DNA from: Polytrichum commune | Lineage: Eukaryota; Streptophyta; Polytrichopsida; Polytrichales; Polytrichaceae | Direction of reading: 5' to 3' | Assembly: GCA_950295325.1 (NCBI GenBank) | Contig: OX485808.1 | Coordinates: forward strand, 6,326,501 to 6,390,500 | Length of the DNA stretch: 64,000 bases | Part shown: piece by piece, positions 11,422-23,520 of the stretch | Numbering within the stretch: the first letter of the stretch is position 1 | Layout of the letters: each line of letters begins with the position of its first letter | Position numbers and translations under genes: made by a program | Notes under the pieces: model-generated | Databases searched by the model: none | Told to the model about the DNA's origin: nothing | The model's input: only the letters and a program-made list of their open reading frames with translations

Positions 11422-11520
11422 GAACGATCGGACAGATTCAACGGGGATCGAACCCGGACCGTCTAAGTGTAGTACAAATTTCCTCCCTCAACCAACCGAG
11501 GAGACATGACTTGGCGACCA
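11422..11520 (-). mobile_element. tRNA-derived SINE remnant
   Basis: On the minus strand a Pol III B box (GGTTCGATCCC, about 11443-11453) lies some 30 bases downstream of an A-box-like TGGTTGAGGG (about 11484-11498), the spacing found in tRNA-derived SINEs. No cloverleaf tRNA can be folded convincingly, so this is not called as a tRNA gene. The 3' end is cut by the gap. Confidence 0.55.
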
Positions 11521-11717
11521 CCAACGCAACAAACCACAACTTATACCATTAACCAAGCGTAATTACTTGCTAACGATTATGGTGGGTTACTCTTATTTTC
11601 CTATCTATTTATCTATCTATGAGTTTTATCTATCTATGGGTCTAGGGGGAGAAGAAGTCAAGTGAGGAAGTGGAAAGTGGAGTTTGGAAGGGCGAAGGCC
11701 AAAGGAAGAGGTCTTAA

Positions 11718-11769
11718 CCCGTTTTTTCTCGGGTGGCCCGAAATATGCCGGGCAACCCGGGAAAAAAGG
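11718..11769. repeat. GC-rich hairpin in the left flank of the Harbinger element
   Basis: The arms 11718-11740 (CCCGTTTTTTCTCGGGTGGCC) and 11748-11769 are imperfect inverted repeats with a loop of about 7 bases. Possibly a subterminal transposase-binding structure. Confidence 0.6.
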
Positions 11770-12303
11770 AGAGGTTGGAGGGGTCTCGGGAGGTAGGAGG
11801 CAAGGAGCTCATTATGCAAGTTTTGGGAGGAGAGAGAAGGGCTGGGCACATGAGAGGCAAAGGCTGCCCTGCAGCCAAAAATGGCTGCCTAGGAGGCAGG
11901 GCAACCACTGGGAGGCTGCAAGGTGCAGCCTAAATGTGGCAACCGCCCAGGCTGGGCAGCCGTGAAGGCTGCCAGTGTTTTACCCGCCACAGTAAAAACT
12001 GCACTGCGTTTTACCCTGACGCAGTAAAAGCGTAGTTTTTACCGCATATTTTTACCGCATATTTTTTTACTCAGTTTTTTTACTGCTCTGAGTGGACACA
12101 GCAGTGTGTCTGCACGGCATAGTTAGGGATTCCAGGAGCTTTTTGTCAGTTTTAAGTCAGCTCTAGAATTTTGCACGTGTTCGGACATTTGTACGCCGTT
12201 TGCTCAAATTTCCATTGTTTTTTGTGCCGTACGTTGCGTTGGCTTCTTAGCGTCTTTCCCGTTGTTGGGTTGTGGACCAAATTTTGTGACTTTTACGGAA
12301 TCA

Positions 12304-13302
12304 ATGGAGGGGCCCATTGGAGATGGGTTTGTGCCCACCGTTGCCCCGGTTGCTCATCCCGATGTTTTTGGGGCGCCACCTCCAGTTGTGGGACCGGTTG
12401 TTCAACGTAAGAAGTACGTGGGGAGGAAGACATCTGCGTTGGGAGGTGCGGATGTTCATTCCGGTGGGAGGTGGAGCGATGCCGCCATAGCTAACATTTT
12501 GGACTTGTACGAGGCAGAGTGGCTGCATTGCAGCATGGGGTTACTAGCCGCCCGTCATTGGACCCGCATCCGGATCGAACACACAAGACAAATGCCTGCT
12601 GAGCTCCGGCGGGCGGATACTCATATCAAGGACAAGATTGAGAAGTTGAAGGCAGAGTACCGGCGTCAAAAGACCCTACCGGAGGAGCAAACTGGCGGCA
12701 GTGGCTCTACGTGGGTGTGGTTCAAGCACATGAAACATATCATGGGCGGCACCGCAAAGGGAGATGGCTTGGTGGGGGGGTGTAACCAAGGTCGTCCCTC
12801 TTGGGGGGAGCCTGCACATGGCGAGAGTTCCGTTCCCATGGCACATGCTGAGGATATTGGAGGATCTCATATTGGTCGCGTACCGCCTACACCGGACCAT
12901 CTTGTCGATGTGGACCCCGAGACTGTGGACACTCCCGACATTGCAGGTTCACAACATGTGCGTGGTAGCTCGACGCATAGCCCTCTTTCGCCGAAGTCTG
13001 CTTCGTGCATGCGACCTGGCGTTGCAGGGAAATCGAACGCTAAGAAACGCACCCTCACTGACACCATTTCCTTGGCGAACGCCATCAGTAGCTTCACGGA
13101 GGGCACCACGAAGGTGGAGCAACACAAGATGGAGTCCGCTGAACGCATGACACAGTTACTGATTGATTCTAATGAGCGCATGACATTACGACTTGCGGAA
13201 ATTGAGACGGAGTCTCGTCGCGAGGCGAGGACCACTCAAATGGCTATTGCAATTTTGTTCTCCACGATGATGGCCAACAAAGCCCCGCATACTTCGGAGT
13301 GA
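12304..13302 (+). CDS. Harbinger Myb/SANT-like (trihelix) DNA-binding protein
   Basis: A 332-residue protein starting at the first ATG of the frame (MEGPIGDG); the open frame extends 42 bases upstream only on a TTG codon. Residues about 55-145 form a Myb/SANT-like trihelix domain: GGRWSDAAIANILDLYE starts helix 1, followed by a charged KIEKLKAEYRRQK helix and a WVWFKHMKHIMGG third helix. In Harbinger elements the companion Myb-like protein binds the transposase, carries it to the nucleus and helps it find the element ends. The C-terminal 100 residues are helical and glutamate/methionine-rich (MTQLLIDSNERMTLRLAEIE), a likely coiled-coil interaction segment. It is uninterrupted and looks intact. 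Convergent with the transposase at 15484-16491. Confidence 0.8.
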   Translation: MEGPIGDGFVPTVAPVAHPDVFGAPPPVVGPVVQRKKYVGRKTSALGGADVHSGGRWSDAAIANILDLYEAEWLHCSMGLLAARHWTRIRIEHTRQMPAELRRADTHIKDKIEKLKAEYRRQKTLPEEQTGGSGSTWVWFKHMKHIMGGTAKGDGLVGGCNQGRPSWGEPAHGESSVPMAHAEDIGGSHIGRVPPTPDHLVDVDPETVDTPDIAGSQHVRGSSTHSPLSPKSASCMRPGVAGKSNAKKRTLTDTISLANAISSFTEGTTKVEQHKMESAERMTQLLIDSNERMTLRLAEIETESRREARTTQMAIAILFSTMMANKAPHTSE

Positions 13303-15483
13303 ATGGATGAGTATTTTGATGGATTGTATGCATGGTACTGCGACTTTTTCCTCTTGTGGTGTATTTGATTTTGATTTGGTTTTCTTTTTTTTTGCCACAT
13401 GCGTGTGCGTTTCTTGAAAGACTATCAATAATTTATAAATATATATATTTTTGCATATAAAGGTCACTAGGAAATGTAAAGATATTTCGCAATATAGGTG
13501 ATGGTGTCATCACATTTGGAATTTTGGGTTTCACTATGTTGGCATTATTTCAGCTTCTTATGGGCTCTTACCTTATTCAATACCGGATTTGGTTTTGTTA
13601 TTCTGTTGTTCTCTTTATTTGTACTATGTAATTGTTGGTATTTGTGTTATGAACAAGAACGTGTTCATCGACTTACTTTGTTGGCCCACCATACACTTGA
13701 GCTCATCGTCAAATAATTTTGTGGACATTCATCGCATATAATGGTTAATATGTTTTCAGAACATAGTCCAACCTCGTCGTAACATGTCATCCAAGTTTTC
13801 TTTCTTAACTACAAACTTGCCATGTACCACTCCAATATAGGTGTCACAATATGTGGCGTGTTTTTGCCCTCGACCAACCAAATTAAGAAAAGTGAGCACA
13901 TAAGGTCCACACTTTTCATAGAGGGTTATTTCTTTCCGCTCTTTGCATGTCAATATGTAAATTTCCATGCAAAGGTTTGTCAATGGTTGTGATAACACAC
14001 CCATGTAGTAATCAAATGTTAAACAAAAAGTAGTGAGATGTCAAGTGACTATGGCATGAAGGCCACATGTGGTCCTTGTCTTAATTGGGCACCTATATTT
14101 GAGTGTTATATGGCAAGGCATGTATTTAACAGTAAACACCAAGAAAGACATGTGTTATGCCGTGATTGAAATTTTGGCTCAAAATACACAAACCATTCTA
14201 CTATATGATAACCAAGAACAAAATTGGGAGAACTTCGTAATCAAGAATTTATCATTCAGAGAGTAAAAAAAAAAAAAAAAAAAAAATCTGGATTCTTGTA
14301 ATTTCCACATCTTTTTTTTAATTGTAAGACATGAAATAACAATCTTCATATCCACAAGTAATGATTGGATGTGACCAATCCTAAACTAATCCAACAATCC
14401 GTAATATATGTGGAGATGGAAGTGCCCACAATAGGGCCACATATCTTACCATTCACTTGACATTTTCAAACCCACATTCAATTGATTTCTGTTGAAATCA
14501 TATTGTTTGATTAAATGTCTGGGATCAAAGAGAGTATGAAGGGTTTGCTCTTGAGTTGTCTCGGTCAATACTGATAGGAGCACACAAAATACACTATTTG
14601 CAATACACTAGGATCAAGAAAGAAGCTTTAAGAGTCTTTGTCTCAGGCCACATATAAATGATGTTTAGTATTTCCACTAACACGTGGTACATGAATGGGC
14701 ATTTCTTCACTTGCAAGATTCAAAAAATTAGTGGATGCTTGTCACTTTGGTTGTTGCAACCACAAAAAAGACAATGCCTGGATGTTTATGTTTTGATGTT
14801 TGACTAGCGGGAACAATTGGGAAAAAGAATTTGCTTGCGCTAAGGAGGGAACCTTGGATCTTATATTTTAAAATATATCGTTAAAATGACCACAAACACC
14901 AACGCTTTTCAGCAATTGTTTTATCTTTACATTCATCCATACAAGTGCGATTATAATATTTATCAAGATACATGATTCGTTATATATTTGAGTCATGAAA
15001 GTGAACATGTGATGGACAAGTTTCATTTGGCCTCCGCCTTCCCAATGGTAAATGTGTCGCAATATTAAAATAAACAACTTACCACTATATTCGTTGATTT
15101 GGGATTTTTTCGGTATTTTGAGACAGCTACAAATATAAGAACATGGATAAAATCACATAGATATTGGAGAATGTTGTAAGATGCAAATACTTTGAAGCAG
15201 GTGTCCATATCAAGAGCCCAATGAAGAACTCATACCAAGAGGGTTTAGGTAGGACGACCCAAACATTAGACTTTGTTGTTGTGGCCCATATATTAATTCG
15301 AGACAAGATAGTCATACTTATAGATATTCATCATAAGTTTTTTACAGAAGCTGCCAATTCACCAAGCAAAATAAAACAAGATAATAAATAAATTAAAATT
15401 AAATAATAGATAAAGATACATATATTTATTCATTTATACATAACACACAACACATAATGCATGACATAATGTAAGTGTCACCA
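13303..15483. other. AT-rich interior of the Harbinger element, no gene
   Basis: About 2.2 kb separate the two transposon genes. Open frames are short. The stretch has a poly-A run at about 14267-14286 and a piece (about 14075-14130) resembling the dispersed repeat at 3090-3165, so a secondary insertion is likely. Confidence 0.45.
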
Positions 15484-16491
15484 CTATGGTATAGCTAGGA
15501 AATCTGAATACAAAAGCTTACGCAGTGCCTCACCCGCGAGGGTTGTTTGGCGACCCTCACGATGCCTAGGCAATTGTCGGGCTAACCCTATGTGGGGATC
15601 GATACAAACTCCTACACCATCGCAAGGTTCTCCAACTTTCATCAGCTGGCAGAAGTTGTGCAACACACAACATGCAGCGACGACCTTCGGAAGCCGAAAT
15701 ACAGAACAATTTGCACGCTTTAGTATCCTCCACCTACCCTTCAACAAACCGAAGGCATTCTCAACAAACACACGTCCAGTATTCATCTGCAGGTCGAAGC
15801 GGATTTTGTTGACGTTGTCATCCGCAGGCTTGAAATTGCGCAACATATATTCACGACTGGGGTAACCTGCATCTGCAAGAAGATACGGCCGCACCCTCGT
15901 ACCTCGGACCAAAACCACAGGCTCCTGCAATATGCTGCGGTCCACAAGCTGCGCATACAAAAAAGAAACCTTCAGTGCGCCACTGTCAGCTGTACCACCT
16001 GGCATCGTACAACACACACTCCAAAATAAGAGGTCAGTATCACAAACGCCTTGGAGGACGACGGAGTTGAACCCCTTTCGTGCGTAGTAAAAGTCCGCCG
16101 GAACACTTGTATCGCGTCGGCTTGGCTTCGACTCCATGGGAATATGAGTGCCGTCAATAGAGCCAGCCACGTTGGGAAGCCCGCACACATACTGGAATCT
16201 ATCGATAATATGTTGCAATCGTGGTCCGTGAGGTATAGATATATATCTAGCAAAAAGTTTGTGCTCATAAGATAAAACGCCAACAACTAGATCGATGTAC
16301 TTACGAATGGTAGACGCCCCGACTCCGAATCTATCGGCCAACAATCTAGCACTTAAACCATGAGCCAGACGGAACACAACTATACCCACAATCATATCTA
16401 CAGGCAGGGGCTCCCGTACGAACATAAGAGATTCGGGTCTAATCCAAGGTTCAATTTCTGTGACAAGGAATCGAAATGCCGCATAAGACAT
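15484..16491 (-). CDS. PIF/Harbinger DDE transposase (HARBI1-like, DDE_Tnp_4)
   Basis: A 335-residue frame. The N-terminal ~75 residues contain a helix-turn-helix (GLSARLLADRFGVGASTIRKYID). The RNase-H-like catalytic core follows with all three acidic residues visible: GSIDGTHIPM (first Asp, about residue 113), LLADAGYPSREYML (second Asp, about 206) and VENAFGLLKGRW (Glu, about 245). The chemistry would be cut-and-paste transposition with a TWA target. Upstream of the ATG the same frame continues: codons reading KFRDEKYKLAYR, then a single TGA at 16561-16563, then 67 more codons to 16764 ending REWWKEPRQCTHW, which look like the family's usual N terminus. So the real protein was probably over 400 residues and has acquired one nonsense codon, or it starts downstream at 16491. 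The catalytic domain itself is uninterrupted. Confidence 0.87.
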   Translation of the reverse strand: MSYAAFRFLVTEIEPWIRPESLMFVREPLPVDMIVGIVVFRLAHGLSARLLADRFGVGASTIRKYIDLVVGVLSYEHKLFARYISIPHGPRLQHIIDRFQYVCGLPNVAGSIDGTHIPMESKPSRRDTSVPADFYYARKGFNSVVLQGVCDTDLLFWSVCCTMPGGTADSGALKVSFLYAQLVDRSILQEPVVLVRGTRVRPYLLADAGYPSREYMLRNFKPADDNVNKIRFDLQMNTGRVFVENAFGLLKGRWRILKRANCSVFRLPKVVAACCVLHNFCQLMKVGEPCDGVGVCIDPHIGLARQLPRHREGRQTTLAGEALRKLLYSDFLAIP

Positions 16492-17140
16492 TCGATATGC
16501 TAGTTTGTATTTCTCGTCACGAAATTTTGTGCTTGTTTGCCAAACATTGCCCTCGATCTCTCACCAATGTGTGCACTGGCGAGGCTCCTTCCACCATTCA
16601 CGTCCGGGACCCCTCACTGTATGCGCAACCATCGACAAAATGATGGGTAGCACCCGAGACGCAAGAGATGTCTCGGAAAAAGAGCAAACTCCATCGAGAG
16701 TTCTCAATCTCTTAACACGCCGAAGAAGACTTGTATCCGCCTCTACGATAAAAAAAACATACAAAAAAAGATCACAATGTCCATATCATGCATCGCGAAT
16801 AAATCGATCCAAAACCCACAAATTATTCGCATAGAAAACAGAACAAATCTAAGTTGTGTTTGAAAGCCACAAAAAACCTAAAGTTCTAAACTCTTTAAAG
16901 GCTCCTGGTCCAGCAGAGAAAGGCTTCAAACCAGCAGAGAAAATATCAAGGAGAAAAAAAGATCAGGGGGGAAAAAAAAATTTACCTTCGGGCCCAGCCA
17001 CCGCCATGTGGCGGCCCAGGCTGTGCCGCCGCAGCCATGTGCCCGGGCGGGGCCGGCTGGCAGTCTGGGTGGCCGAGCCCCCAATTTCCTCGCGGCGGGG
17101 CCCGCGGCTTCACAGGGCCGGGCCAAGCCCCCATGTGCCC

Positions 17141-18960
17141 AGTACTAGAGAGAGATAAGAGGCGAAGCCCTGCCTCATGGGGGACTGCATGCAAAGGAGA
17201 CATAGGTAGGAGACGCAGGTAGGGAAGGCGAGAGGAGGAAGCTCTGCCTCAGCCTCGAACTGTTGGGAGCGAGCACATCGGTGTCGATACGACGGAGGCA
17301 GGACGGAGAGAGAAAGGGAAAAGCGAGAGGGGGGTGCCTGGTATAATCTCGTCCAAATGATGCAGTCAAAGAGGTGGTGCCACTCGCTGCAAAGCGGTGA
17401 GAGAAGCAGCACGGGAGGGCGCTCCCGGGGAGGAAGATCACTCGCGGCAGGGAGACACGGTAGCATCACAATTGAGATACTGAGATGCGGATGAGTTAGA
17501 GACTAAGTGGCCACGAGAAGGAGGGGATGTGGTGATGCAGTGAGGGAGATCTACGTCAATTGCGGCTGAAGTTGTAGGAGTTGCGGTGAGGGAGATCTCG
17601 GTGGACAGTTGAGGACGGGAATGCACAGGCGACTGTGAGATCTAAGCTAAGTCTGGTGACCCGGATGCAAGGATTGGTGTGCGCAAGAGAATCGGCTGAG
17701 TGTGAGGGTGAAGATCGTTGTGATCATCCCTCGGCGGATCGATGCAGTTCCTTTGCATTCTCGGATGCTCTGCTCGCCTGGAGCCGGGTAACCCTCTTGT
17801 TCTTCGGCATGATGGTGTCACATTAATCAACGGATGTGGTAGAAATACAATATTGGATCTCCACTGTCTATTGGGGGTTATGGTGGCAGCAGTAGCCTCG
17901 TGAAAGGCGTGTTCTTGTTGGGACATGGGAGGCAGCGATAGCATTAGTAGCGTATGGGTAAAAGTTCCAGTAGGCAAGCTCGTCCGAGTAGGGATGGTTC
18001 AGTTGCATTGACAATGGGGATTACATTGGTTAGAGAAGTGGATGCGAGCTCCGTTGACACATGAGAGGCAACATCGAAGGTAAACATTCTTCTGGAGACT
18101 ACCGCAGGGTAGGGTGGCGCGCACCAGAGAAAGTCACAGTGAGAGGGGTGGGAGAGCTATTGATTTGATTGCAGCTAGGTTGACGAGGGGAGAGCGGCGC
18201 AGCTGAGGATCACAAACGATCCCAGTTGGAGGCAATGTCACGGACCTGCACCGTGTGGATCCCATGAGGCTACTGTGGAGGTTGTGGGAAGAGGAGTGCG
18301 ATCGATGGCTCAGGCTGTCGGAGGATGCGGTACCCACCTGAAGTTAGGAGGGAGGCCAGAGAGCGAAGGCTTCTTGAGGCTGCAGGAGGAGTCGACCGGT
18401 GACGTGACTTACAACTCCTTTGGGTGCTATGGTGTTACTGCTCGAGGCTGGAATTGAAACCGCAACGAAGTAGCGGCAGAGGGAAAGGAGAGTGAAAGAG
18501 AGCCGAAGCTGGGAAGGGGCAATCTGTTGGACGGCTCCGAGAGTGACAAAATCGGTGGCAGGGGCGTCGATGATGTGCCACCGAGCGCACTCTAGCACGA
18601 ACCTTAGCTCAAGAATATTGCAACTCAGGATGGGATTAAGATACGGTTGACAGAGTAGCAATTGTTCTCAAGTAATCACTATGGTGGTAAATGCAGTGAT
18701 TGCAGAAGTGTGTGGCTAGTCTGTGACAGTGGCCGAGCCATCGGCTTAGTGAGAATGCAGGGCGTTAAATTGGGTGGGGTTGTTATGGGATGTAGGAGAT
18801 GAGTCAAGGAATCTGAAGTGGGGTTGAGGCTGTAGTCAACAGAGGGTGCTAGGTAGGTGTTAAGCCAAGGCCCCGCGGGTGGGGAATGGGTGAATTTAGG
18901 GGAAGGATGTGAAAGAAGGGCAAGCATCTAGAGATCAATTGGCATTGTACATGAGTGAGC
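17141..18960. other. GC-rich, purine-skewed stretch without a recognisable gene
   Basis: GC content is visibly higher than the surrounding AT-rich DNA and the plus strand is purine-rich. Several open frames of 60-119 codons occur on both strands, but all are low in complexity (Ser/Pro/Leu/Arg) and none resembles a known family. It could be a promoter and 5' UTR region, the remains of a retrotransposon, or diverged transposon DNA. Confidence 0.35.
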
Positions 18961-20838
18961 ATTTGTGAATGCTCACATCTTCTAATAAATAAGAAGGTGT
19001 TATACACACCACTTCTCCCAACCCTTCTCTTGCTTGTGTATGAGAGTTGCAAATTTGAATGTACCTCATGATCCCTCACCCGGACTAGGACGCAATTGAA
19101 GGGTGGGGGTGATTGAGGCTTACAGGACCTTAGAAGATGATATGCAAGAAGTATGAAAAATTAGTATGATTTGAGTCCACAATTGAATATAAAACTCCTT
19201 ATTCATGTTTAGAGGGAACATAACATGCATCTTCAATATTACACATTTGCATAAAATCAAAGCCACATTGCTTTTGCTGAACTATAGTTTGTATTAACAA
19301 CCAATCGATATCATAATAAGAACCCAAGGCAAATGGGATTAGTCTTTGTAATCCCTATTAGGGTCTACAACAATGCCTAGAGACATTAGGTTTTCCATCA
19401 CAACATTCACAAACACTTCAAGGATCAAATGCGTTGAACATAACCTTAATTTTGCATAAGATGACATCCTATTAGAGAATAACGTAGTGTTGCAAATGGG
19501 AAGGGGTGTCTCTTTTGTCAATTGCCTCATCCAACATTCTCTAGCAATGGCCCTTTTGCCTTCAATTTTCCCTTACAAAGAAGTCCGCCATTGTACTATA
19601 AATCTTCCATAATTAACCCCCTTAATCAAATCAACACAATTTGACACTCGTCCCATCCATATTGGAAGCTAATTTTTGTTATTTGGAGGGTACAAAAGAA
19701 AGTCATTTGATAAAATATATATGTAAGGATTGAAAAAGGCCTTGGTCTTTCTTTAGTTGGACCACAAAAAATAAGGTTTTGGTGCATCATCAAGAGTGAC
19801 CTCAACCACATTCACAAGTACTTGATTGTCTAATCAATTGCATACATGATCAAAACATCATCCAATCAAAGAACACCCATAATTCTTCTTGTAACACTTA
19901 AGAGATTATGCACCAAGTCTAGAGAGAAGTATAAGGCGGTGCAAAAACTTTCCATGTAGGAAAATAGAAATCATGAGGACTACAAATATTCTGCTAAATT
20001 CATTCCTTAAATTGAAAATACTATGGATTTTTGAAACCAAAATTTGGCTCGAACATATTACCAATGTCTAGAGTTTATCATAATCATTAATTCAAGCCAC
20101 CCAAAACCAAGACATGTGTCATGTCACTATTGGTTATGGCATGATTGAAATTGAGTCCCAACATGATTGGAATTACAAGACCCTATAGATTGCCGATGGG
20201 GTGGTGATCATAAATAGGTACCTTTACTATACAAGGATTGGATGAAAAGCAGGGATGGTCTTTTGGTTGATTGGGGAAACCCCACCGAAGTCTCAAGGGG
20301 TAAAGTTTCGTGACACATGCTTGTGGGGGAGGGTGAAACATGCAAAGCAACACTACACTAAATATTGTATGTAAGGTCGAGGGATCCAAAGTTGACCAAG
20401 TCCATTTAATTGCTCACTAGGGTTATGTAATATTGACATAGATGAGATCTAGAGTACAACATGGGTGGTTCACTCAGTGCATTTTAAAAACGATGTATGC
20501 CACAATGTAGGGAGGATTAAGACACCAGTTTTGTTAAAAGTGCACATAAGAATGTGCATTTTTTTGGAAATAATCTTAAACATTTTATTCTTACATTTTG
20601 AAATGAATATGCAATAAATTCATACTTTGGCATAAATACTTTTGAATATTATTAGTTTCAAATAAATCCAAAACAAGCCTTGTACACTATATGACCGTCA
20701 TGTTTATATTGTGATTCACCATTTTAGTCAAATTTTTAAAGTTTTAAAACAAAATCAAAAGAGTAAAAAACATATTCCTTTGTGCACAACTTAAAATTTA
20801 TTGTTTGTGAATTGCATGAGAAGTGCGACACATGCACC
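18961..20838. other. Gene-free AT-rich stretch
   Basis: No supported coding region. It includes one dispersed repeat copy at 19898-20235, listed separately. Confidence 0.45.
19898..20235 (+). repeat. Interspersed repeat, copy 1 (others at 25935-26290 and 33295-33530)
   Basis: Shared landmarks run in the same order in the copies: TAAGAGATT, TTCCATGTAGGAA.ATAGAAATCA, ACCAATGTCTAGAGT, CACTATTGGT, then CCTATAGATTGCCGATGGGGT. Copy 3 keeps only the second half. A fragment of the first half is at about 26425-26530. No coding potential seen. Confidence 0.7.
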
Positions 20839-21176
20839 CTCGGGGGGGGGGCAGTGTGTTAAAAAGTTAAGGATATAGGTGCGAACAACCACTATTTTAT
20901 AGGGGGGTATTACTTTCAATTCTCTTCTTTTTTTCACATGCTATCATTATGTAAATTTCTACTTTGGGTCAATAGAAAAATGGCTTGCATTACTTATATT
21001 TTCAGATTACCTATTATTCCATACCCTATAGTACTTTAAAGATGTCCAATGCCATTTTTGATACCCTATATTACTCTTAAGCCCAATTATAATTTTTTGC
21101 TCCCATATTTTTAAAATACCCTATCATTTGTTCGCACGTATATTGCTGCTCCAACCAATGACTACCCCCCCCCGAG
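20839..21176. mobile_element. MITE (CTCGGGG type), related to the SBP1 exon insertion
   Basis: The left end reads CTCGGGGGGGGG and the right end is its complement CCCCCCCCCGAG. Inner inverted blocks (AGGTGCGAACAA on the left, TTGTTCGCACGT on the right) confirm the pairing. The flanks CATGCACC (20831-20838) and CATGCACG (21177-21184) match at 7 of 8 bases, consistent with an 8-bp duplication. Subterminal sequence (AAGTTAAG.ATA..GG) resembles the 1190-1600 element, so both belong to one superfamily. Confidence 0.75.
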
Positions 21177-21344
21177 CATGCACGTCACCCTTTGGTTAAA
21201 CATATGAAAATGAATTGGAACTAAGTGGCACAACACATACTTCACCATAAAAGCAATAACATTGAAGTTGATGATTCCAAAGAAAATAACGACATACTTG
21301 TATCACCTTATATTTAAAAATATAAAATCAATAAAATAAAACAA

Positions 21345-21735
21345 AGGAGTAAGGCATGTGCCTCATTCTCCATAAATATAATTTTAATTTTTTAAAATTG
21401 AAACAAACACTAGTAAAAACATATTAAGTTGAGGTTCTCATAGACATGGTGGTAAACTTAACAAATCCATACAATTAATGAAAATAATTTGGTATTCAAA
21501 AAAAATTCAAGTTTGTTAATAAGGGTGAGGCATGTTCCTCACTCTAAAAACCTAAGCTCAAAAACACATAGATTTTTAAACAAGGATGAGGCATGTGCCT
21601 TACTATGAAAACCATAAATAAGTTTAAATTAAATCAATTTTGTTGACAAGGTTGAGGCATACGCTTCTCTTAAAAAATCACTAATTTGAAAGAAATCAAG
21701 ATTTGTCAACAAAGGTGAGGCATGTGCCTCACCCT
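21345..21735. repeat. Degenerate tandem array around a GAGGCATGTGCCTC palindrome
   Basis: The near-palindromic core occurs at about 21348, 21525, 21585, 21649 and 21714; the last four are spaced about 60-65 bases apart with AT-rich spacers. A separate array with the related motif GTGAGGCACATG is at 24860-25165. Confidence 0.7.
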
Positions 21736-22879
21736 AAACCACAAGTTCAAAATTTTAGAATGACTAATTAGGGGTGATATGGTAGTTTTTAATTGTAGAT
21801 GGGAAAAAGAATTTCAAAGTTTTAAAAATGGAGACGAGAGATATTGATTTCAAAGGTTTAAAAAATGAAGGTGAGGATCACATATTTCCGAGTTTTCAAA
21901 ATGAGGATAAGGTAATTATAACTAAAATTTCATATTGTGAACTACATATAATAAGTATACAATGTTTTTAAAGTAATTTATAAATTATGTTATTTTTAGA
22001 GAATGCAATTCATATTCAGATCTGAAACTAAAGGACTATCAAGAACTAGGTTTTTTTTCAATGACGGTGTTGAATTGAACTATACTTTGAGTTTGATTGA
22101 GAGTCAGTGTGGAATGCAATGCTAATTAGATCTTGATATGAGATTTGGAACTCAGGCGTCTATAGAAGTCAAAGGTAGAATCGAAAGTTAGATGAGCAAC
22201 AAATGAAGATATTGGAGTTGTTTGTTGAAGTGCATTTGTGTGAGAACCGTCGAGGCCACCTTCAACCCTCAGGCTTAGATGGTGTAACCCGATGCTGACC
22301 GGTTTACACAGACACTGCACCTATCCAAATTAGCTTACTCATAAATCTCTAATCTTGAAGGTGGTCTAATGCATATTGCTCCTACCATAATGTTTCCTCT
22401 CAGTGAATCTCTGAGGAGGAAGTGCCCTAAGTTTTCAAGCTTATGTTTCCGTAAATCCTAATGTCGAGGTTAAGTGTCTCAAAGACACTTCATTCTTGTA
22501 AACCATATCTTTCATGGGTTGAATACTTAGCCTTATTCTTATCTTCTCGAATATTCCAAGAATGTTTATTTAAGAGAGTATGTAGCTTTGAAAGATCTCA
22601 AGCATACTTCCTCACTAATGCAAGTTCATTCACTTAGATAGTATTCGAGTATAAGAATTTTCTCATTCATTCATCATGAATTCTTCCATCAAAGAGTTTG
22701 TTCCATTTCCTATTCATATTCTCATTCCTTAATCAAAGTTCACAATCTTTTACTTTGCAGTTCGAGTGTTGTTATTAATCACATCTAGCAATCCACCTAG
22801 ATTGGTATAATAACTTCAATGTAAGATTTGGCTACTTGATGGTCTTCAAATTTTCTTATTCTCAAATGATGGCTTTTAA

Positions 22880-23520
22880 CTTTGATGAAGCCTTCTCATT
22901 GTCTTCAATGACTCCGGGAACTTAGAGATTCTTTTGTCTGGTTTCCCTTGAATTCTCTAATTATGGGTTTTAATTCTTCGGTCTTGAAATCATCCTTCGG
23001 TCTTCATTCTTCAAGAGAATATTCCTCCAATATTCTTAGTCTTCAATCTCGAAAGAATCTTCAATCACTTTAAAATGCCTTCATCTTGAAGGAAAACTTT
23101 CTTAGTCTTGAAAAGAATTTACTTAGTCTTCAAAACGATCTTCCTCAATTAGTCTTTGTCTTCTAAATGCCTTAGTCTTCAAAAGTTCTTCTTCAATTAG
23201 CCTTCGGCCTCTTCAATGCCTTCAAAATGCCTTTGGCCTTCAACGAATCCTCTTCGGATCGCCTTAGTCTTCAAGAATGCCTTCGGTCTTGAAAGAATCT
23301 TCAGTCTCGCGGGCCTCCATTCTCGTGGTTCTTCAGTTTCCAAGCTCAGCCTTCAGTCTTGAAGCTCTCCGGACTTCGAGTCCTTCAAAAAGTCTTCAAG
23401 TCTTCTCGCCTTGCGGTCCTTTGGTTTCGAAACCTTCCGTTCTTCGAGTTCTTCAAAAGGTCTTCGAGTCTTCGAGTCTTCAAGCCTTCGGTTTCGCGGT
23501 CCTCCGCTCTTCGTAAATTC
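22880..23520. repeat. Simple degenerate repeat of CTTCRRTCTTCAA type
   Basis: Dozens of irregular 11-15 base units built from CTT, TCTTC and TTCGGTC cover about 640 bases. Both strands therefore show low-complexity open frames (Ser/Leu/Phe or Glu/Lys/Arg), which I do not call as genes. Confidence 0.7.

Larger units (their letters stand above)
11640..17140. mobile_element. PIF/Harbinger DNA transposon, near-complete
   Basis: This interval holds the two gene types that define PIF/Harbinger elements: a Myb/SANT-like DNA-binding protein (plus, 12304-13302) and a DDE superfamily transposase (minus, 15484-16491), arranged convergently. Both flanks (11.7-12.0 kb and 16.98-17.13 kb) are GC-rich and full of imperfect hairpins, unlike the AT-rich surroundings. 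I could not find a matching terminal inverted repeat or a 3-bp TWA duplication by eye, so the outer limits are approximate. The left edge may be affected by the nearby gap. The transposase has one in-frame stop near its N terminus, so this copy may be dead but could supply the ends mobilised in Tourist-like MITEs. Confidence 0.7.

Noticed and set aside
11422-11520. A functional tRNA gene on the minus strand
   Set aside because: A and B box motifs are present, but acceptor, D and anticodon stems do not fold; a SINE fits better.
16856-18927. Multiple 60-119 codon frames on both strands
   Set aside because: GC-rich DNA has few stops; the frames overlap one another and show no recognisable motif.
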